From the NCBI RefSeq assembly GCF_014649375.1, contig NZ_BMSX01000015.1, positions 124,001 through 188,000 of the forward strand: 64,000 nucleotides of DNA. The letters run 5' to 3'. Under the pieces are notes generated by a model that saw only the letters and a program-made list of their open reading frames with translations, ran no database searches and had not been told where the DNA came from. Position numbers and translations under genes: made by a program. This DNA is from Streptomyces aurantiogriseus. Its GTDB lineage: Bacteria > Actinomycetota > Actinomycetes > Streptomycetales > Streptomycetaceae. The stretch's first letter is position 1; every line of letters begins with the position of its first letter. Shown in pieces: positions 44,151 to 53,424 of the stretch.

Positions 44151-45566
44151 GGGGGGTGGTGTCACCGGGCTCGAGAGGCGCCGTTGGAGACGCTGATGAG
44201 AGGACCGACTACCGCCCCGCCGAGCGCAAGGCCCGGCCATACGCGGGTGGCAGGTCTGCATAACGTGGATGCGCGCACGACGCCGACGCCCAGGCCAGCA
44301 CGCACGACATCCGTTCGGGGGGGGAGGACGGCTTGAACGACAGCGACGAGATAGGCGTCTTCCTCGGCCTGGACGTCGGCAAGACGAACCATCACGGCCA
44401 CGGGCTCACCCCGGCCGGCAAGAAGGTCTTCGACAAGCAACTGCCGAACACCGAGCCGAAACTGCGGGACGTCTTCGAGAAGCTGAAGGCCAAGTTCGGC
44501 ACCGTCCTGGTGATCGTCGACCAGCCCGCTTCGATAGGCGCCCTGCCGCTGACAGTGGCCCGGGATGCCGACTGCAAGGTCGCCTACTTGCCGGGCCTGT
44601 CGATGCGGCGGATCGCCGACCTCTACCCCGGCGAGGCGAAGACCGACGCCCGCGACGCGGCTGTGATCGCGGACGCGGCCCGCACCATGCCGCACACGCT
44701 GCGCTCGCTGGAACTGACCGACGAGATCACCGCCGAGCTCACGGTCCTCGTCGGCTTCGACCAGGACCTGGCGGCCGAGGCCACCCGCACCAGCAACCGG
44801 ATACGCGGCCTGCTCACCCAGTTCCACCCCAGCCTCGAGCGGGTCCTCGGCCCGCGCCTGGACCACCAGGCCGTGACCTGGCTGCTGGAACGCTACGGAT
44901 CCCCGGCCAGCTTGCGAAAGGCCGGACGCCGCAAGCTCGTTGAGGTCATCCGGCACAAGGCCCCGCGCATGGCAGTCCGGCTGATCGACGAGGTCTTCGA
45001 GGCCCTCGACGAGCAGACCGTCGTCGTCCCGGGCACCGGCACCCTCGACATCGTGATCCCCTCCCTGGCCCGCTCGCTCGGCGCCGTCCACGAACAACGC
45101 CGGGCCACAGAAGCCCAGATCAGTGCCCTGCTGGAGGCACACCCTCTTTCCAAAGTCCTGACCTCGATGCCGGGGATCGCGGTCAGGACCGCCGCCACGC
45201 TGCTGGTCACCGTCGGCGACGGCACCAGCTTCCCCACTGCCGCCCACCTCGCCTCCTACGCCGGCCTCGCCCCGGCCACGAAGTCGTCCGGGACCTCGAT
45301 CCACGGCGAACACGCACCCAGAAGCGGAAACCGCCAGCTCAAACGCGCGATGTTCCTGTCCGCGTTCGCCGCCCTGCACGACCCCGCCTCCCGCACCTAC
45401 TACGACCGATGCCGAGCCCGAGGAAAGACCCACACCCAAGCCCTCCTCCGCCTTGCCCGACAACGGATCAACGTGCTCTTCGCGATGCTCCGCGACGGCA
45501 CCTTCTACGAAGCCAGAACCCCACGCCTCGCTTGACGAAAGACATAGAGGCACCCCCCCGGGGGGC
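44151..45566 (+). mobile_element. IS110-family insertion sequence (ends approximate)
   Basis: The transposase gene (44333-45535) plus flanking non-coding DNA. IS110 elements lack terminal inverted repeats, so the ends are estimated. A GGGGGG run occurs at 44151-44156 and again at 45560-45565, just past the right-end segment GACATAGAGGCACCCC. In this family a bridge RNA that guides target choice is encoded in a non-coding end; the 180 bp left of the transposase is the candidate. The element separates a USP gene from a CBS gene. Confidence 0.55.
44333..45535 (+). CDS. IS110-family transposase (DEDD), 400 aa
   Basis: N-terminal RuvC-like DEDD domain (FLGLDVGKTNHHGH; D94 region VIVDQPASIG; EAKTDARDA). 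The C-terminal transposase_20 domain has LTSMPGIAVRTAATLL, then SYAGLAPATKSSGTS, with a likely catalytic Ser, and GNRQLKRAMF. It is full length (about 400 aa) with no frameshift, so it may be active. The start is TTG 44333, behind GGGGGAGG. Bridge-RNA-guided recombination is established for the family, not shown here. Confidence 0.9.
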   Translation: MNDSDEIGVFLGLDVGKTNHHGHGLTPAGKKVFDKQLPNTEPKLRDVFEKLKAKFGTVLVIVDQPASIGALPLTVARDADCKVAYLPGLSMRRIADLYPGEAKTDARDAAVIADAARTMPHTLRSLELTDEITAELTVLVGFDQDLAAEATRTSNRIRGLLTQFHPSLERVLGPRLDHQAVTWLLERYGSPASLRKAGRRKLVEVIRHKAPRMAVRLIDEVFEALDEQTVVVPGTGTLDIVIPSLARSLGAVHEQRRATEAQISALLEAHPLSKVLTSMPGIAVRTAATLLVTVGDGTSFPTAAHLASYAGLAPATKSSGTSIHGEHAPRSGNRQLKRAMFLSAFAALHDPASRTYYDRCRARGKTHTQALLRLARQRINVLFAMLRDGTFYEARTPRLA

Positions 45567-45918
45567 CACGGCGAGCCGGGCCGCCCGCTCTTCGGATCTT
45601 CGGCGTTGCAGGCCCACCAGTCCCACCCGGACCGGCCGGTGAGCGGACGGTTCGGCCCGGGAGCCCGGGCCGGTCGGCCCCTCCCCCTGCACACCGAGGA
45701 AAGCGAGGCTGGAGTGGCATCGGAGGGCCGGCTACCCGGGACAGTCCGAAGGGACGGCAACGGCCGAGCCGGCCGCTCGAACCCGCGAGTTCCGGCCCGC
45801 CGATGCACACCCCCGGGGGCACGACCCCCGGCGGTGTCCGGGTAGGCCCGCGGGCGCCGTACGCACCACAGACCGGTCGCGCTCCGCGTGAAGCGGTGAA
45901 GGAGAGGGGGAAACAGCC
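45536..45918. other. gene-free region between the IS110 element and the CBS gene
   Basis: Contains a perfect DosR-like palindrome (45667-45680) and a CCGGGGG hairpin at 45813-45831. No gene seen. Confidence 0.6.
45667..45680. promoter_or_regulatory. perfect DosR/OsdR-like palindrome (CBS-BON gene)
   Basis: GGGCCGGTCGGCCC, perfect 6-2-6 symmetry, overlapping another inverted repeat (45654-45671). It lies 238 bp before the start of the CBS-BON gene. Confidence 0.55.
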
Positions 45919-46644
45919 ATGAAGACCTGCAAGGTCGGCGAGGTGATGACCAGCGAGGTCATCGGCGCCCGCCGGGAGACGCCGTTCAAGGATGTGGCGC
46001 GGCTGCTGGACCAGCATCGGATCAGCGGCCTGCCGGTGGTGGACGCCGACGACAAGGTCGTGGGCGTGATCTCCGAGACCGATCTGGTACGCCGACAGGC
46101 GGCTCAGGCCGAACGGGACCCGGGACGCCGCTTCCCGCTCTCCGCCCTGCGCCGGAAGGCACGGCGCAGGGCCGCCGAAGCCCGCGCCACGACTGCGGGG
46201 CAGCTGATGTCGACGCCCGCGATCACGGTGCACCCGGAGCAACGCGTCGCGGACGCAGCCCGGGTGATGGAGCGTCACCACATCGAACGGCTGCCCGTGG
46301 TCGACGAGGAGGACCGCCTCATCGGCATCGCCACCCGTCGTGATCTGCTGAGGGTCTTCCTGCGTACCGACGAGGAAATCCGCCAGGAGATCATCGACGA
46401 GGTCCTGACCCGCGCCATGTGCTTGCCGCCGCACACCGTGATCGTGTCCGTCCGCGACGGCGTGGCCACGCTGGAAGGTCGCCTGGAGCACCGCAGCGAC
46501 ATCCCGCTGGCGGTCCAGCTGGTCTGGAAGGTGGACGGCGTCGTGGGCGTGATGAGCAGCCTCACCTTCCGTATCGACGACACCCGCCCGCCCGAGACAC
46601 ACCCCTCGCGCCGGATCGCCCATCACTGGCTCCCGGAGCGGTGA
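45919..46644 (+). CDS. CBS-domain pair plus BON domain protein, 241 aa
   Basis: Two CBS domains (about 8-60 and 95-150; HRISGLPVVDADDKVVGVIS and HHIERLPVVDEEDRLIGIA) that form an adenosine-nucleotide-binding Bateman module. A C-terminal BON domain (about 158-225, VSVRDGVATLEGRLEH) follows. A basic linker (LRRKARRRAAEAR) separates the CBS domains. Probably senses AMP/ATP or a related ligand; CBS proteins are common DosR-regulon products. Paralogue of the minus-strand gene at 59683. Confidence 0.9.
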   Translation: MKTCKVGEVMTSEVIGARRETPFKDVARLLDQHRISGLPVVDADDKVVGVISETDLVRRQAAQAERDPGRRFPLSALRRKARRRAAEARATTAGQLMSTPAITVHPEQRVADAARVMERHHIERLPVVDEEDRLIGIATRRDLLRVFLRTDEEIRQEIIDEVLTRAMCLPPHTVIVSVRDGVATLEGRLEHRSDIPLAVQLVWKVDGVVGVMSSLTFRIDDTRPPETHPSRRIAHHWLPER

Positions 46645-46786
46645 TCCCGACGTCGCTTCGGCGGCGTACCGCCAGGACAGCCACGGCTATCCCGGCCTCT
46701 GAGCCCGGCGATGCCCGCACCACCGCCACCTCCCCTTTTCCCGCCCCACCCCGCACAGCCGGGCCCGCCTGCAAGGAGCAGAGCAC

Positions 46787-48844
46787 ATGACCGCGTCCGC
46801 AGTCCCCCTCATCAATCCCCGACTGATCGACCTTCACCTCGAGGCCGGAAGCAAGGACGAGGCCGTCCGCGCGCTCGCCGAGCGCCTGGCCGACCAGGGC
46901 CGGGTCACCGACCTCGACGGGTTCCTCGCCGACATCGCCGCTCGCGAGCAGCAGATGCCCACCGGCCTGGAGGGAGGGATCGGCATCCCGCACGCCCGTT
47001 CCACCCACGTCACCCACCCGAGCCTGGCCTTCGGGCGCAGCCCGCGCGGCGTGGACTTCGGCGCCACGGACGGCCCGGCGGATCTGATTTTCCTGATCGC
47101 CGCCCCGGCGGGCGCGGACGACGCCCATCTGACAATCCTGTCGTCGCTGGCCCGGCAGTTGATGAACCCCGAGTTCACGGCCACGCTGCGGTCCGTGGAC
47201 GACGCGGCCACCGCCGCAGCCCTGATCCGCGGCGAGGACACCCAGAGCACCGAGAGCAGCACGAGTCCCGCGAGCACCGAAGAATCCGCGGCGGCGTCGG
47301 CTGGAACGGCCTCCTCCGAGGAACCCGGCACAGGGGAACCCTTCCGTATCGTCGCCGTCACCTCCTGCCCCACCGGCATCGCGCACACCTACATGGCCGC
47401 CGAGTCGCTGGAGAACGCCGGCCGTGACGCCGGTGACGTCGAGATCGTCGTCGAGACGCAGGGCTCGGCCGGATTCACCCGGCTCGCCCCGGCGGTCATC
47501 GCCGCCGCCGACGGCGTCATCTTCGCGCACGACCTGCCGGTCCGGGAGAAGGAACGCTTCGCCGGGAAGCCGACCGTGGATGTCGGGGTGAAGGCGGGCA
47601 TCAACCGGCCGGGTGAGCTGATCTCCGAGGTCAGGGCGAAGGCCGCGCGCGGAGAGGTCACAGCAGCCGCGAAGGGCGGGACCCCGGTGGAGCGGGCCGG
47701 CGAACCCGGCGACGGCTACGGAACCAAGCTCCGCAAGTGGCTGATGTCCGGCGTGAGTTACATGGTCCCGTTCGTCGCCGCGGGCGGTCTGCTGATCGCC
47801 CTCGGCTTCGCGATCGGCGGCTACGAGATCAACGGGGCCAAGCCGGTCACGGAACACTTCGACTGGGGCCAGGTAGACAGCTGGGGCGCGCTCGCCTTCC
47901 AGATCGGCGCCGTGGCCTTCGGGTTCCTGGTCCCGGTGCTGGCCGGCTACATCGCGTACGGCATGGCGGACCGGCCAGGCCTCGTCCCCGGCTTCGTCGG
48001 CGGCATGATCGCGTCGACCATCGGCGCCGGCTTCCTCGGGGGCCTGGCCGCCGGTCTGATCGCCGGTGGTGTGGTCCTCGCGATCCAGCGCATCGACATC
48101 CCGGCGGCTCTGCGCGGCATCATGCCGGTGGTCGTGATCCCCCTGATCTCCTCGATCGTGGTCGGGTTCCTGATGTTCGTGGTCATCGGCAAGCCCATCG
48201 CCGAGGCCCAGGAAGCCATGACCGACTGGCTTGACGGACTGTCCGGCACCAACGCCATCGTGCTGGGCGTCCTGCTCGGCCTGATGATGTGCTTCGACCT
48301 CGGCGGACCGGTCAACAAGGTCGCGTACACCTTCGCCACCGCCGGCATCACCGTCGCCGACCCCAGCGACTCCGCCATGAAGGTCATGGCTGCCGTCATG
48401 GCCGCGGGCATGGTCCCGCCGCTGGGCATGGCGCTCGCTACCACCCTGCGCAAGAAGCTGTTCACCACGGCTGAGCGGGAGAACGGCAAGGCGGCCTGGG
48501 TGCTCGGCGCCTCCTTCATCAGCGAGGGCGCGATCCCGTTCGCAGCCGCCGACCCACTGCGCGTCATCCCCGCCTCCATGGCGGGCGGCGCGGTCACCGG
48601 CGCCCTGTCGATGGCCTTTGGCGCGACATTGCGCGCCCCGCACGGCGGCGCCTTCGTGGTTCCGCTGATCGGCAGCCCGCTGCTCTACCTGGTGGCGATC
48701 GCCGCCGGTACGGCGGTCACCGCGGGTCTGGTCATCGCCCTGAAGGGGATGCGCAAGGACGAGTCGGAAGACCCAGCCACCACGGCGGGCGCGGAGACGT
48801 CCGCGGCGGACAGGCTGCCCGACACCTACAAGGCAGCAGCCTGA
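46787..48844 (+). CDS. fruA: PTS fructose transporter EIIABC, 685 aa
   Basis: EIIA domain (about 8-150) with phospho-His69 (GIGIPHARS), an Asp/Ser-rich linker, EIIB domain (about 185-285) with Cys194 (AVTSCPTGIAHTY), and EIIC membrane domain (about 305-660). It takes up fructose and phosphorylates it at the cost of PEP. No fruK or fruR is adjacent, unlike the usual fru operon, so it may be a stress-linked second copy. Start ATG 46787 follows AAGGAG. A strong terminator follows. Confidence 0.93.
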   Translation: MTASAVPLINPRLIDLHLEAGSKDEAVRALAERLADQGRVTDLDGFLADIAAREQQMPTGLEGGIGIPHARSTHVTHPSLAFGRSPRGVDFGATDGPADLIFLIAAPAGADDAHLTILSSLARQLMNPEFTATLRSVDDAATAAALIRGEDTQSTESSTSPASTEESAAASAGTASSEEPGTGEPFRIVAVTSCPTGIAHTYMAAESLENAGRDAGDVEIVVETQGSAGFTRLAPAVIAAADGVIFAHDLPVREKERFAGKPTVDVGVKAGINRPGELISEVRAKAARGEVTAAAKGGTPVERAGEPGDGYGTKLRKWLMSGVSYMVPFVAAGGLLIALGFAIGGYEINGAKPVTEHFDWGQVDSWGALAFQIGAVAFGFLVPVLAGYIAYGMADRPGLVPGFVGGMIASTIGAGFLGGLAAGLIAGGVVLAIQRIDIPAALRGIMPVVVIPLISSIVVGFLMFVVIGKPIAEAQEAMTDWLDGLSGTNAIVLGVLLGLMMCFDLGGPVNKVAYTFATAGITVADPSDSAMKVMAAVMAAGMVPPLGMALATTLRKKLFTTAERENGKAAWVLGASFISEGAIPFAAADPLRVIPASMAGGAVTGALSMAFGATLRAPHGGAFVVPLIGSPLLYLVAIAAGTAVTAGLVIALKGMRKDESEDPATTAGAETSAADRLPDTYKAAA

Positions 48845-48855
48845 TCCACAGGGAA

Positions 48856-48886
48856 GGAGCCGCCGCGCGACGCCCGCGGCGGCTCC
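48856..48886 (+). terminator. stem-loop after fruA
   Basis: Perfect 12-bp arms (GGAGCCGCCGCG and reverse complement) with a 7-nt loop, 12 bp past the stop. Confidence 0.75.
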
Positions 48887-49006
48887 ACTCGGCGTAGCTC
48901 CGCAGGCGCCGGCAGCGCGGCCTTCTCCCCCGGAGTTGCCGGATGCCAGCCCCGGCGCTCCGTCCGTTCCCTTCGGGAACCAAGGACGGTCCGGTCCACC
49001 AAATGG

Positions 49007-49022
49007 GGGCCGACCGGGACCC
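49007..49022. promoter_or_regulatory. weak DosR/OsdR-like element (adhE)
   Basis: GGGCCGACCGGGACCC, symmetric only in the outer three pairs and one inner pair; 144 bp before adhE. Confidence 0.35.
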
Positions 49023-49120
49023 CAGCGGGGACCTTCGGCACCGCAATGGCGGGCATGCCAGGAGCGACAGTGGTGATGGGAGCGGTACCGAACCCTCGCG
49101 GTGCCGCTCCCGGTACGAGG

Positions 49121-49140
49121 GCCGAAGCCCCGGCTTCGGC
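49121..49140 (+). promoter_or_regulatory. 20-nt hairpin before the adhE ribosome binding site
   Basis: Perfect 9-bp arms GCCGAAGCC / GGCTTCGGC with a CC loop, 10 bp upstream of AAGGAGG. In the mRNA leader it could affect translation or stability. Confidence 0.5.
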
Positions 49141-49166
49141 AATTCCGACCAAGGAGGCGTAGTTCC

Positions 49167-51848
49167 ATGTCCCGTAAGGACGACCGCAACCGGACCGCTG
49201 CCCCGAAGGACTCCGAGGGCGGGCCCTCCGACACCGCGATCGCCGTGGACCGGCTGGTCACGAACGGGCTGAAGGCGCTCGCCGACTACGAGGCCCTCGA
49301 CCAGGAACAGGTCGACCACATCGTCAAGAAGGCCTCCGTCGCCGCCCTGGACCGGCACACCGAACTCGCCCTGCTCGCCGTAGAGGAAACCGGTCGCGGC
49401 GTCTTCGAGGACAAGGCCGCGAAGAACATGTTCGCGTGCGAGCACGTCACGCACAGCATGGGGAAGATGAAGACCGTCGGGGTCGTCGCCCGCGACGACA
49501 TCGACGACGTGATCGAGGTGGCCGAGCCCGTCGGTGTGGTGTGCGCGATCACTCCCGTCACCAACCCGACCTCCACCACGATCTTCAAGGCCCTCATGGC
49601 GCTGAAGACCCGCAATCCGATCGTCTTCGCCTTCCACCCCTCGGCCCAGCGCTGCAGCGCGGAGGCGGCCCGCATCGTGCGCGACGCGGCCCTCGCCGCG
49701 GGTGCGCCCGAGCACTGCGTGCAGTGGATCGAGACCCCGTCCATCGAGGCGACGGGCACGCTCATGCACCACCCGGGGGTCGCTCTGATCCTCGCCACCG
49801 GCGGCAACGCCATGGTCAAGGCCGCCTACTCAGCCGGCAAGCCCGCCCTGGGCGTGGGAGCTGGCAACGTCCCCGCCTATGTCCACAAGAGCGCGAAGCT
49901 GCGCCGGGCCGTCAACGACCTGGTGTTGTCGAAGTCGTTCGACAACGGCATGATCTGCGCCTCCGAGCAGGCAGTCATCCTGGACACCGAGATCTACGAC
50001 GCGGCACTCGCCGAGTTCCGCACGCTGCACGCCCACCTGGCGACCGCTGAGGAGAAGCGGAAGCTGGAGACGTACCTGTTCCCCGTCAACGCGTCGAGCA
50101 GCGGCTGCGAGCCCAAGGTGAACGCCGTGGCCGTCGGCCAGAGCCCGGCGTGGATCGCGCAGCAGGCCGGGTTCAGCGTGCCCGAAGACACGTCCCTCAT
50201 CCTCGTCGAGGCCGAACGGGTCGGCCCGGACGAGCCGTTGACCCGCGAGAAGCTCTGCCCGGTGCTCACCGTGCTGCGCGCCGGCTCCGAGGACCAGGGC
50301 TTCGACCTGGCCGCCGACATGGTCGCCTTCCACGGCCAGGGCCACAGCGCGGTCATCCACACCGGCGACCCGGCGCTCGCGGAGGCATACGGGAAGCGCA
50401 TGAAGACCGTACGCGTCATCGTCAACTCGCCCTCTTCACAGGGCGCCATCGGCGGCATCTACAACAGCCTGCTGCCGTCCCTCACTTTGGGCTGCGGCTC
50501 CTGGGGCAGCACCTCGGTGTCCAACAACGTGTCCGCTGCAAACCTGTTGAACATCAAGCGGGTCGGCAGCCGCCACAACAACCTGCAGTGGTTCAAGGTC
50601 CCGCCGAAGATCTACTTCGAGCCGCAGGCCATCCGCTACCTCGCCTCCATGCCCGACGTCCACCGCGTCACGATCGTCACCGACGCGACCATGACCCGCC
50701 TCGGCTTCGTCGACCGCATCAACCGCGTCCTCAAGCGCCGTCCCGAGCCTGTGACGCTGCAGATCATCGACAATGTCGAGCCGGAACCCAGCATCGACTC
50801 CGTCCGACGCGGCGCCCGCCTCATGGGCGACTTCCGCCCGGACACCATCATCGCGCTGGGCGGCGGCTCGCCCATGGACGCCGCCAAGGTGATGTGGCTG
50901 CTGTACGAGCAGCAGGCCGACGGCGAGGACGTCGACTTCGCCGACATGCGGCAGAAGTTCTCCGACATCCGCAAGCGCGCCTTCCGCTTCCCCGTCCTGG
51001 GCAAGCTCGCCCGCCTGGTGTGCGTCCCCACAACCTCAGGCACCGGCGCCGAGGTCACCCCCTTCGCCGTCATCTCCGACCCCGCGACAGGCAAGAAGTA
51101 CCCACTCGCCGACTACGCGCTCACCCCCAGCGTGGCCATCGTCGACCCGCTGCTCACCACCGAGCTGCCCCCGGCACTGGCCGCCGACAGCGGCTTCGAC
51201 GCCCTCACCCACGCCATCGAGGCGTACGTGTCCGTGTACGCCAACGACTTCACCGACGGCCTCGCCCTGCACGCTATCCGCCTGATCTTCGACAACATCG
51301 AGTCGGCGGTGAACCACCGCGAGGCTTCGTCGGAGGCCCGGGAGAAGATGCACAACGCAGGCACCATCGCAGGCATGGCCTTCGGCAACGCCTTCCTCGG
51401 CATAGTCCACGCCATGTCCCACACCCTCGGCGCCACCTTCCACATCGCCCACGGCCGCACCAACGCAGTCCTGCTGCCGCACGTCATCCGCTACAACGGC
51501 ACCGTCCCGACCAAGCTCACGGGCTGGCCCAAGTACGAGAACTACCGCGCCCCCGAACGCTTCCAGGACATCGCCCGCACCCTGGGCCTGCCCGCCGCCA
51601 CCCCGGCAGAGGGTGTCGAATCCCTGGCCACCGCTGTGGAACGCCTCCGCGACGCAGTCGGCATCGAGCCCACCTTCGAATCCCTCGGCATCGACGAGAA
51701 GACCTTCCTGGACGCCCTGCCCCGGCAGGCGCTCAACGCCTACGAGGACCAGTGCGCACCCGCGAACCCGCGGATGCCCATGCTCGACGACATGCAAGAG
51801 ATCATGCGCACCGCCTACTACGGCCGTGTGAACACGCCCGGCACGTAG
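49167..51848 (+). CDS. adhE: bifunctional acetaldehyde-CoA/alcohol dehydrogenase (AdhE), 893 aa
   Basis: The N-terminal CoA-acylating aldehyde dehydrogenase (about 25-450) has catalytic Cys264 (NGMICASEQA). The C-terminal iron alcohol dehydrogenase (about 465-880) has IALGGGSPMDAAK for NAD binding and metal ligands in GIVHAMSHTLGATFHIAHG. AdhE reduces acetyl-CoA to ethanol and re-oxidises two NADH, a fermentation step. In Streptomyces this fits NADH disposal under hypoxia. Start 49167 follows AAGGAGG. A 36-nt palindrome lies 10 bp after the stop. Confidence 0.95.
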   Translation: MSRKDDRNRTAAPKDSEGGPSDTAIAVDRLVTNGLKALADYEALDQEQVDHIVKKASVAALDRHTELALLAVEETGRGVFEDKAAKNMFACEHVTHSMGKMKTVGVVARDDIDDVIEVAEPVGVVCAITPVTNPTSTTIFKALMALKTRNPIVFAFHPSAQRCSAEAARIVRDAALAAGAPEHCVQWIETPSIEATGTLMHHPGVALILATGGNAMVKAAYSAGKPALGVGAGNVPAYVHKSAKLRRAVNDLVLSKSFDNGMICASEQAVILDTEIYDAALAEFRTLHAHLATAEEKRKLETYLFPVNASSSGCEPKVNAVAVGQSPAWIAQQAGFSVPEDTSLILVEAERVGPDEPLTREKLCPVLTVLRAGSEDQGFDLAADMVAFHGQGHSAVIHTGDPALAEAYGKRMKTVRVIVNSPSSQGAIGGIYNSLLPSLTLGCGSWGSTSVSNNVSAANLLNIKRVGSRHNNLQWFKVPPKIYFEPQAIRYLASMPDVHRVTIVTDATMTRLGFVDRINRVLKRRPEPVTLQIIDNVEPEPSIDSVRRGARLMGDFRPDTIIALGGGSPMDAAKVMWLLYEQQADGEDVDFADMRQKFSDIRKRAFRFPVLGKLARLVCVPTTSGTGAEVTPFAVISDPATGKKYPLADYALTPSVAIVDPLLTTELPPALAADSGFDALTHAIEAYVSVYANDFTDGLALHAIRLIFDNIESAVNHREASSEAREKMHNAGTIAGMAFGNAFLGIVHAMSHTLGATFHIAHGRTNAVLLPHVIRYNGTVPTKLTGWPKYENYRAPERFQDIARTLGLPAATPAEGVESLATAVERLRDAVGIEPTFESLGIDEKTFLDALPRQALNAYEDQCAPANPRMPMLDDMQEIMRTAYYGRVNTPGT

Positions 51849-51857
51849 GGCCGACCG

Positions 51858-51893
51858 TACGTACGCCAGGGCCGTTCGGCCCTGGCGTACGTA
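51858..51893. terminator. 36-nt perfect palindrome containing a perfect DosR/OsdR-like box
   Basis: Perfect 17-bp arms around a central TT. The core 51869-51882 is GGGCCGTTCGGCCC, identical to the cydA box, and the outer arms extend the symmetry to both sides. It starts 10 bp after adhE and ends 26 bp before the next gene, so it could be a terminator, an operator for that gene, or both. Confidence 0.7.
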
Positions 51894-51919
51894 ACTCCGA
51901 CCGCAGAGAGCCTTGAGGT

Positions 51920-52999
51920 ATGGATGCAGAGAACAGACCGGCGGCTGTCTCAGCCATAGCGGTGCACCGGACCCGGTGGGTGAACCGCATCGTCCTGGCG
52001 TTGCTCCGATCGCGGTGGCAGGCGGCAGTGCCCGGCCTGTGTGCACTGGCATTCCTGGGGCGTCGCACCGGGCGCCCTGTGACACTGCCTGTGCAGTATG
52101 CGCGCGAGGACGATCAACTCGTCGTGCTCGCAGGTCGCGCTGCCGACAAACAGTGGTGGCGGAACTTCACCCAGCCCCATGAGGTCGGTGTTCTGGTCGA
52201 CAGAGTGACCTACGAAGGCATCGGCCGCCTGGTGCCAGTTGGTCATCCCGGCCGTATCGCAGCGGAAAGGGCTTACGGTCGGCGACATCCACACGTCCGG
52301 ATCAGCAGGGATGATCCCCTGATCGTGGTCACCTTGTCGTCCGACGGTGTCCCTAGTGCGGAGCCCAAGCGCTCAGGCCCTGTCGGCGAGCCGTCAGCGC
52401 CGGCTGGGCTGCGGCTCTGGGGGCAGTGGTGGCGATGGACAACACTGGGAGAGGCTGCGGGCTTCTGCGTCCCTGCGGCCGCGGGGGCCATCGCCAGCGA
52501 CGCCTCCACGGCGATCGCCTGGCCGATGCTGGTGGCGGCGGGGACGGCAGAGGGAGCGCTGCTGGGCGCGGCTCAGGCCCATGTGCTCGCCCGGGTGATG
52601 CCCGATCTGCGGCCTCGCCGCTGGGTGGCCGCCACGGCGGTGGCCGCCGGCTTCGCCTGGATGCTGGGGCTGCTGCCCTCTCTTGTGGCTCCGCGGGTCG
52701 GCTTCTCGCCCGCTGTCGCCGGCCTGGCAGCCGTCGACGGGGTGCTTGTGCTGCTCAGCCTGGGCACCGCGCAGTGGTGGGTGCTGCACCGACACGTCAC
52801 CGACGCCTGGAAATGGATTCCGGCCACTGCGGCAGCCTGGCTGGCCGGACTGGCTGTCTTCTTCTCAGTGACGATGCCGTTGTGGCAACCGGGCCAGTCT
52901 CCCTTGCTGATCGCGGGCATCGGCGTACTCGCCGGGTTGCTGATGGCGGGCACGGTCGCTGCCGTCACCGGGTGGGCACTGGTGCGCCTGTTGAGGTGA
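51920..52999 (+). CDS. Ddn-like nitroreductase/F420-binding domain fused to a membrane domain, 359 aa
   Basis: Residues about 18-140 resemble the deazaflavin-dependent nitroreductase (Ddn) split barrel: LALLRSRWQAAVPGLCALAFLGRRTGR, then VLAGRAADKQWWRNF. Residues about 165-359 hold about five hydrophobic segments, many Ala/Leu/Val, with no transporter motif I recognise. The two parts are normally separate proteins. Ddn proteins reduce quinones or nitro compounds with F420H2 and are found in DosR regulons; a membrane anchor would place the reaction near the quinone pool. ATG 51920 is weakly preceded by TTGAGG. Confidence 0.7.
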   Translation: MDAENRPAAVSAIAVHRTRWVNRIVLALLRSRWQAAVPGLCALAFLGRRTGRPVTLPVQYAREDDQLVVLAGRAADKQWWRNFTQPHEVGVLVDRVTYEGIGRLVPVGHPGRIAAERAYGRRHPHVRISRDDPLIVVTLSSDGVPSAEPKRSGPVGEPSAPAGLRLWGQWWRWTTLGEAAGFCVPAAAGAIASDASTAIAWPMLVAAGTAEGALLGAAQAHVLARVMPDLRPRRWVAATAVAAGFAWMLGLLPSLVAPRVGFSPAVAGLAAVDGVLVLLSLGTAQWWVLHRHVTDAWKWIPATAAAWLAGLAVFFSVTMPLWQPGQSPLLIAGIGVLAGLLMAGTVAAVTGWALVRLLR

Positions 53000-53424
53000 C
53001 CGACGGAGCCTTCAGCGCGTCCATCAACGACAGTGCCACGAGTAGCGGTTGCGCCCATTCGACTCACTGGCCGAAGCGGAGAAGGGCGAAGCCCCTTGTG
53101 GCGCGGGCTGATCCCCGCAAGATCAATAGCCCTCGCGGCCGATGGGGCCGACGCCGCCTGGGGACTGGGCAAGGCGTGGACACGCCTGCCGTTCGTCAGC
53201 CGCAACCGCTGGCTGCTCTGACCGGCTCGGCTGGCCAGACCAGCTCCCAGGACCGGGGTACCGTCGCAGCGAGGCGGCGGTGCCCGCTCGTGTGCGTGTT
53301 GCCATCCGCCAACCGCCAACCGCCAACCGCCTGGAGATGATCCACCGGTCTCACGCGAGAACGGTGTCTCGTTTTGCCCCGGATACCGCGCGCAACGAGA
53401 CTTGAGCCGCCCAGGGCATCACTG
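53000..53424. other. gene-free region before the hypE junction
   Basis: No convincing gene. A CCGCCAA heptamer repeats three times (about 53307-53330) and a GTCTCGTT / AACGAGAC inverted repeat is at 53366-53401. Possibly sequence left by rearrangement. Confidence 0.45.

Larger units (their letters stand above)
48845..49166. other. gene-free region between fruA and adhE
   Basis: Holds the fruA terminator (48856-48886), a GTTCCC-TTC-GGGAAC hairpin (about 48967-48981), a weak DosR-like element (49007-49022) and a 20-nt hairpin (49121-49140) just before the adhE ribosome binding site. Confidence 0.6.

Noticed and set aside
53033..53221. 62-codon plus-strand reading frame upstream of hypE
   Set aside because: GTG start without ribosome binding site and no recognisable domain. 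Probably rearranged non-coding DNA.
53307..53330. CCGCCAA repeats as a CRISPR-like array
   Set aside because: Three contiguous heptamers without spacers.
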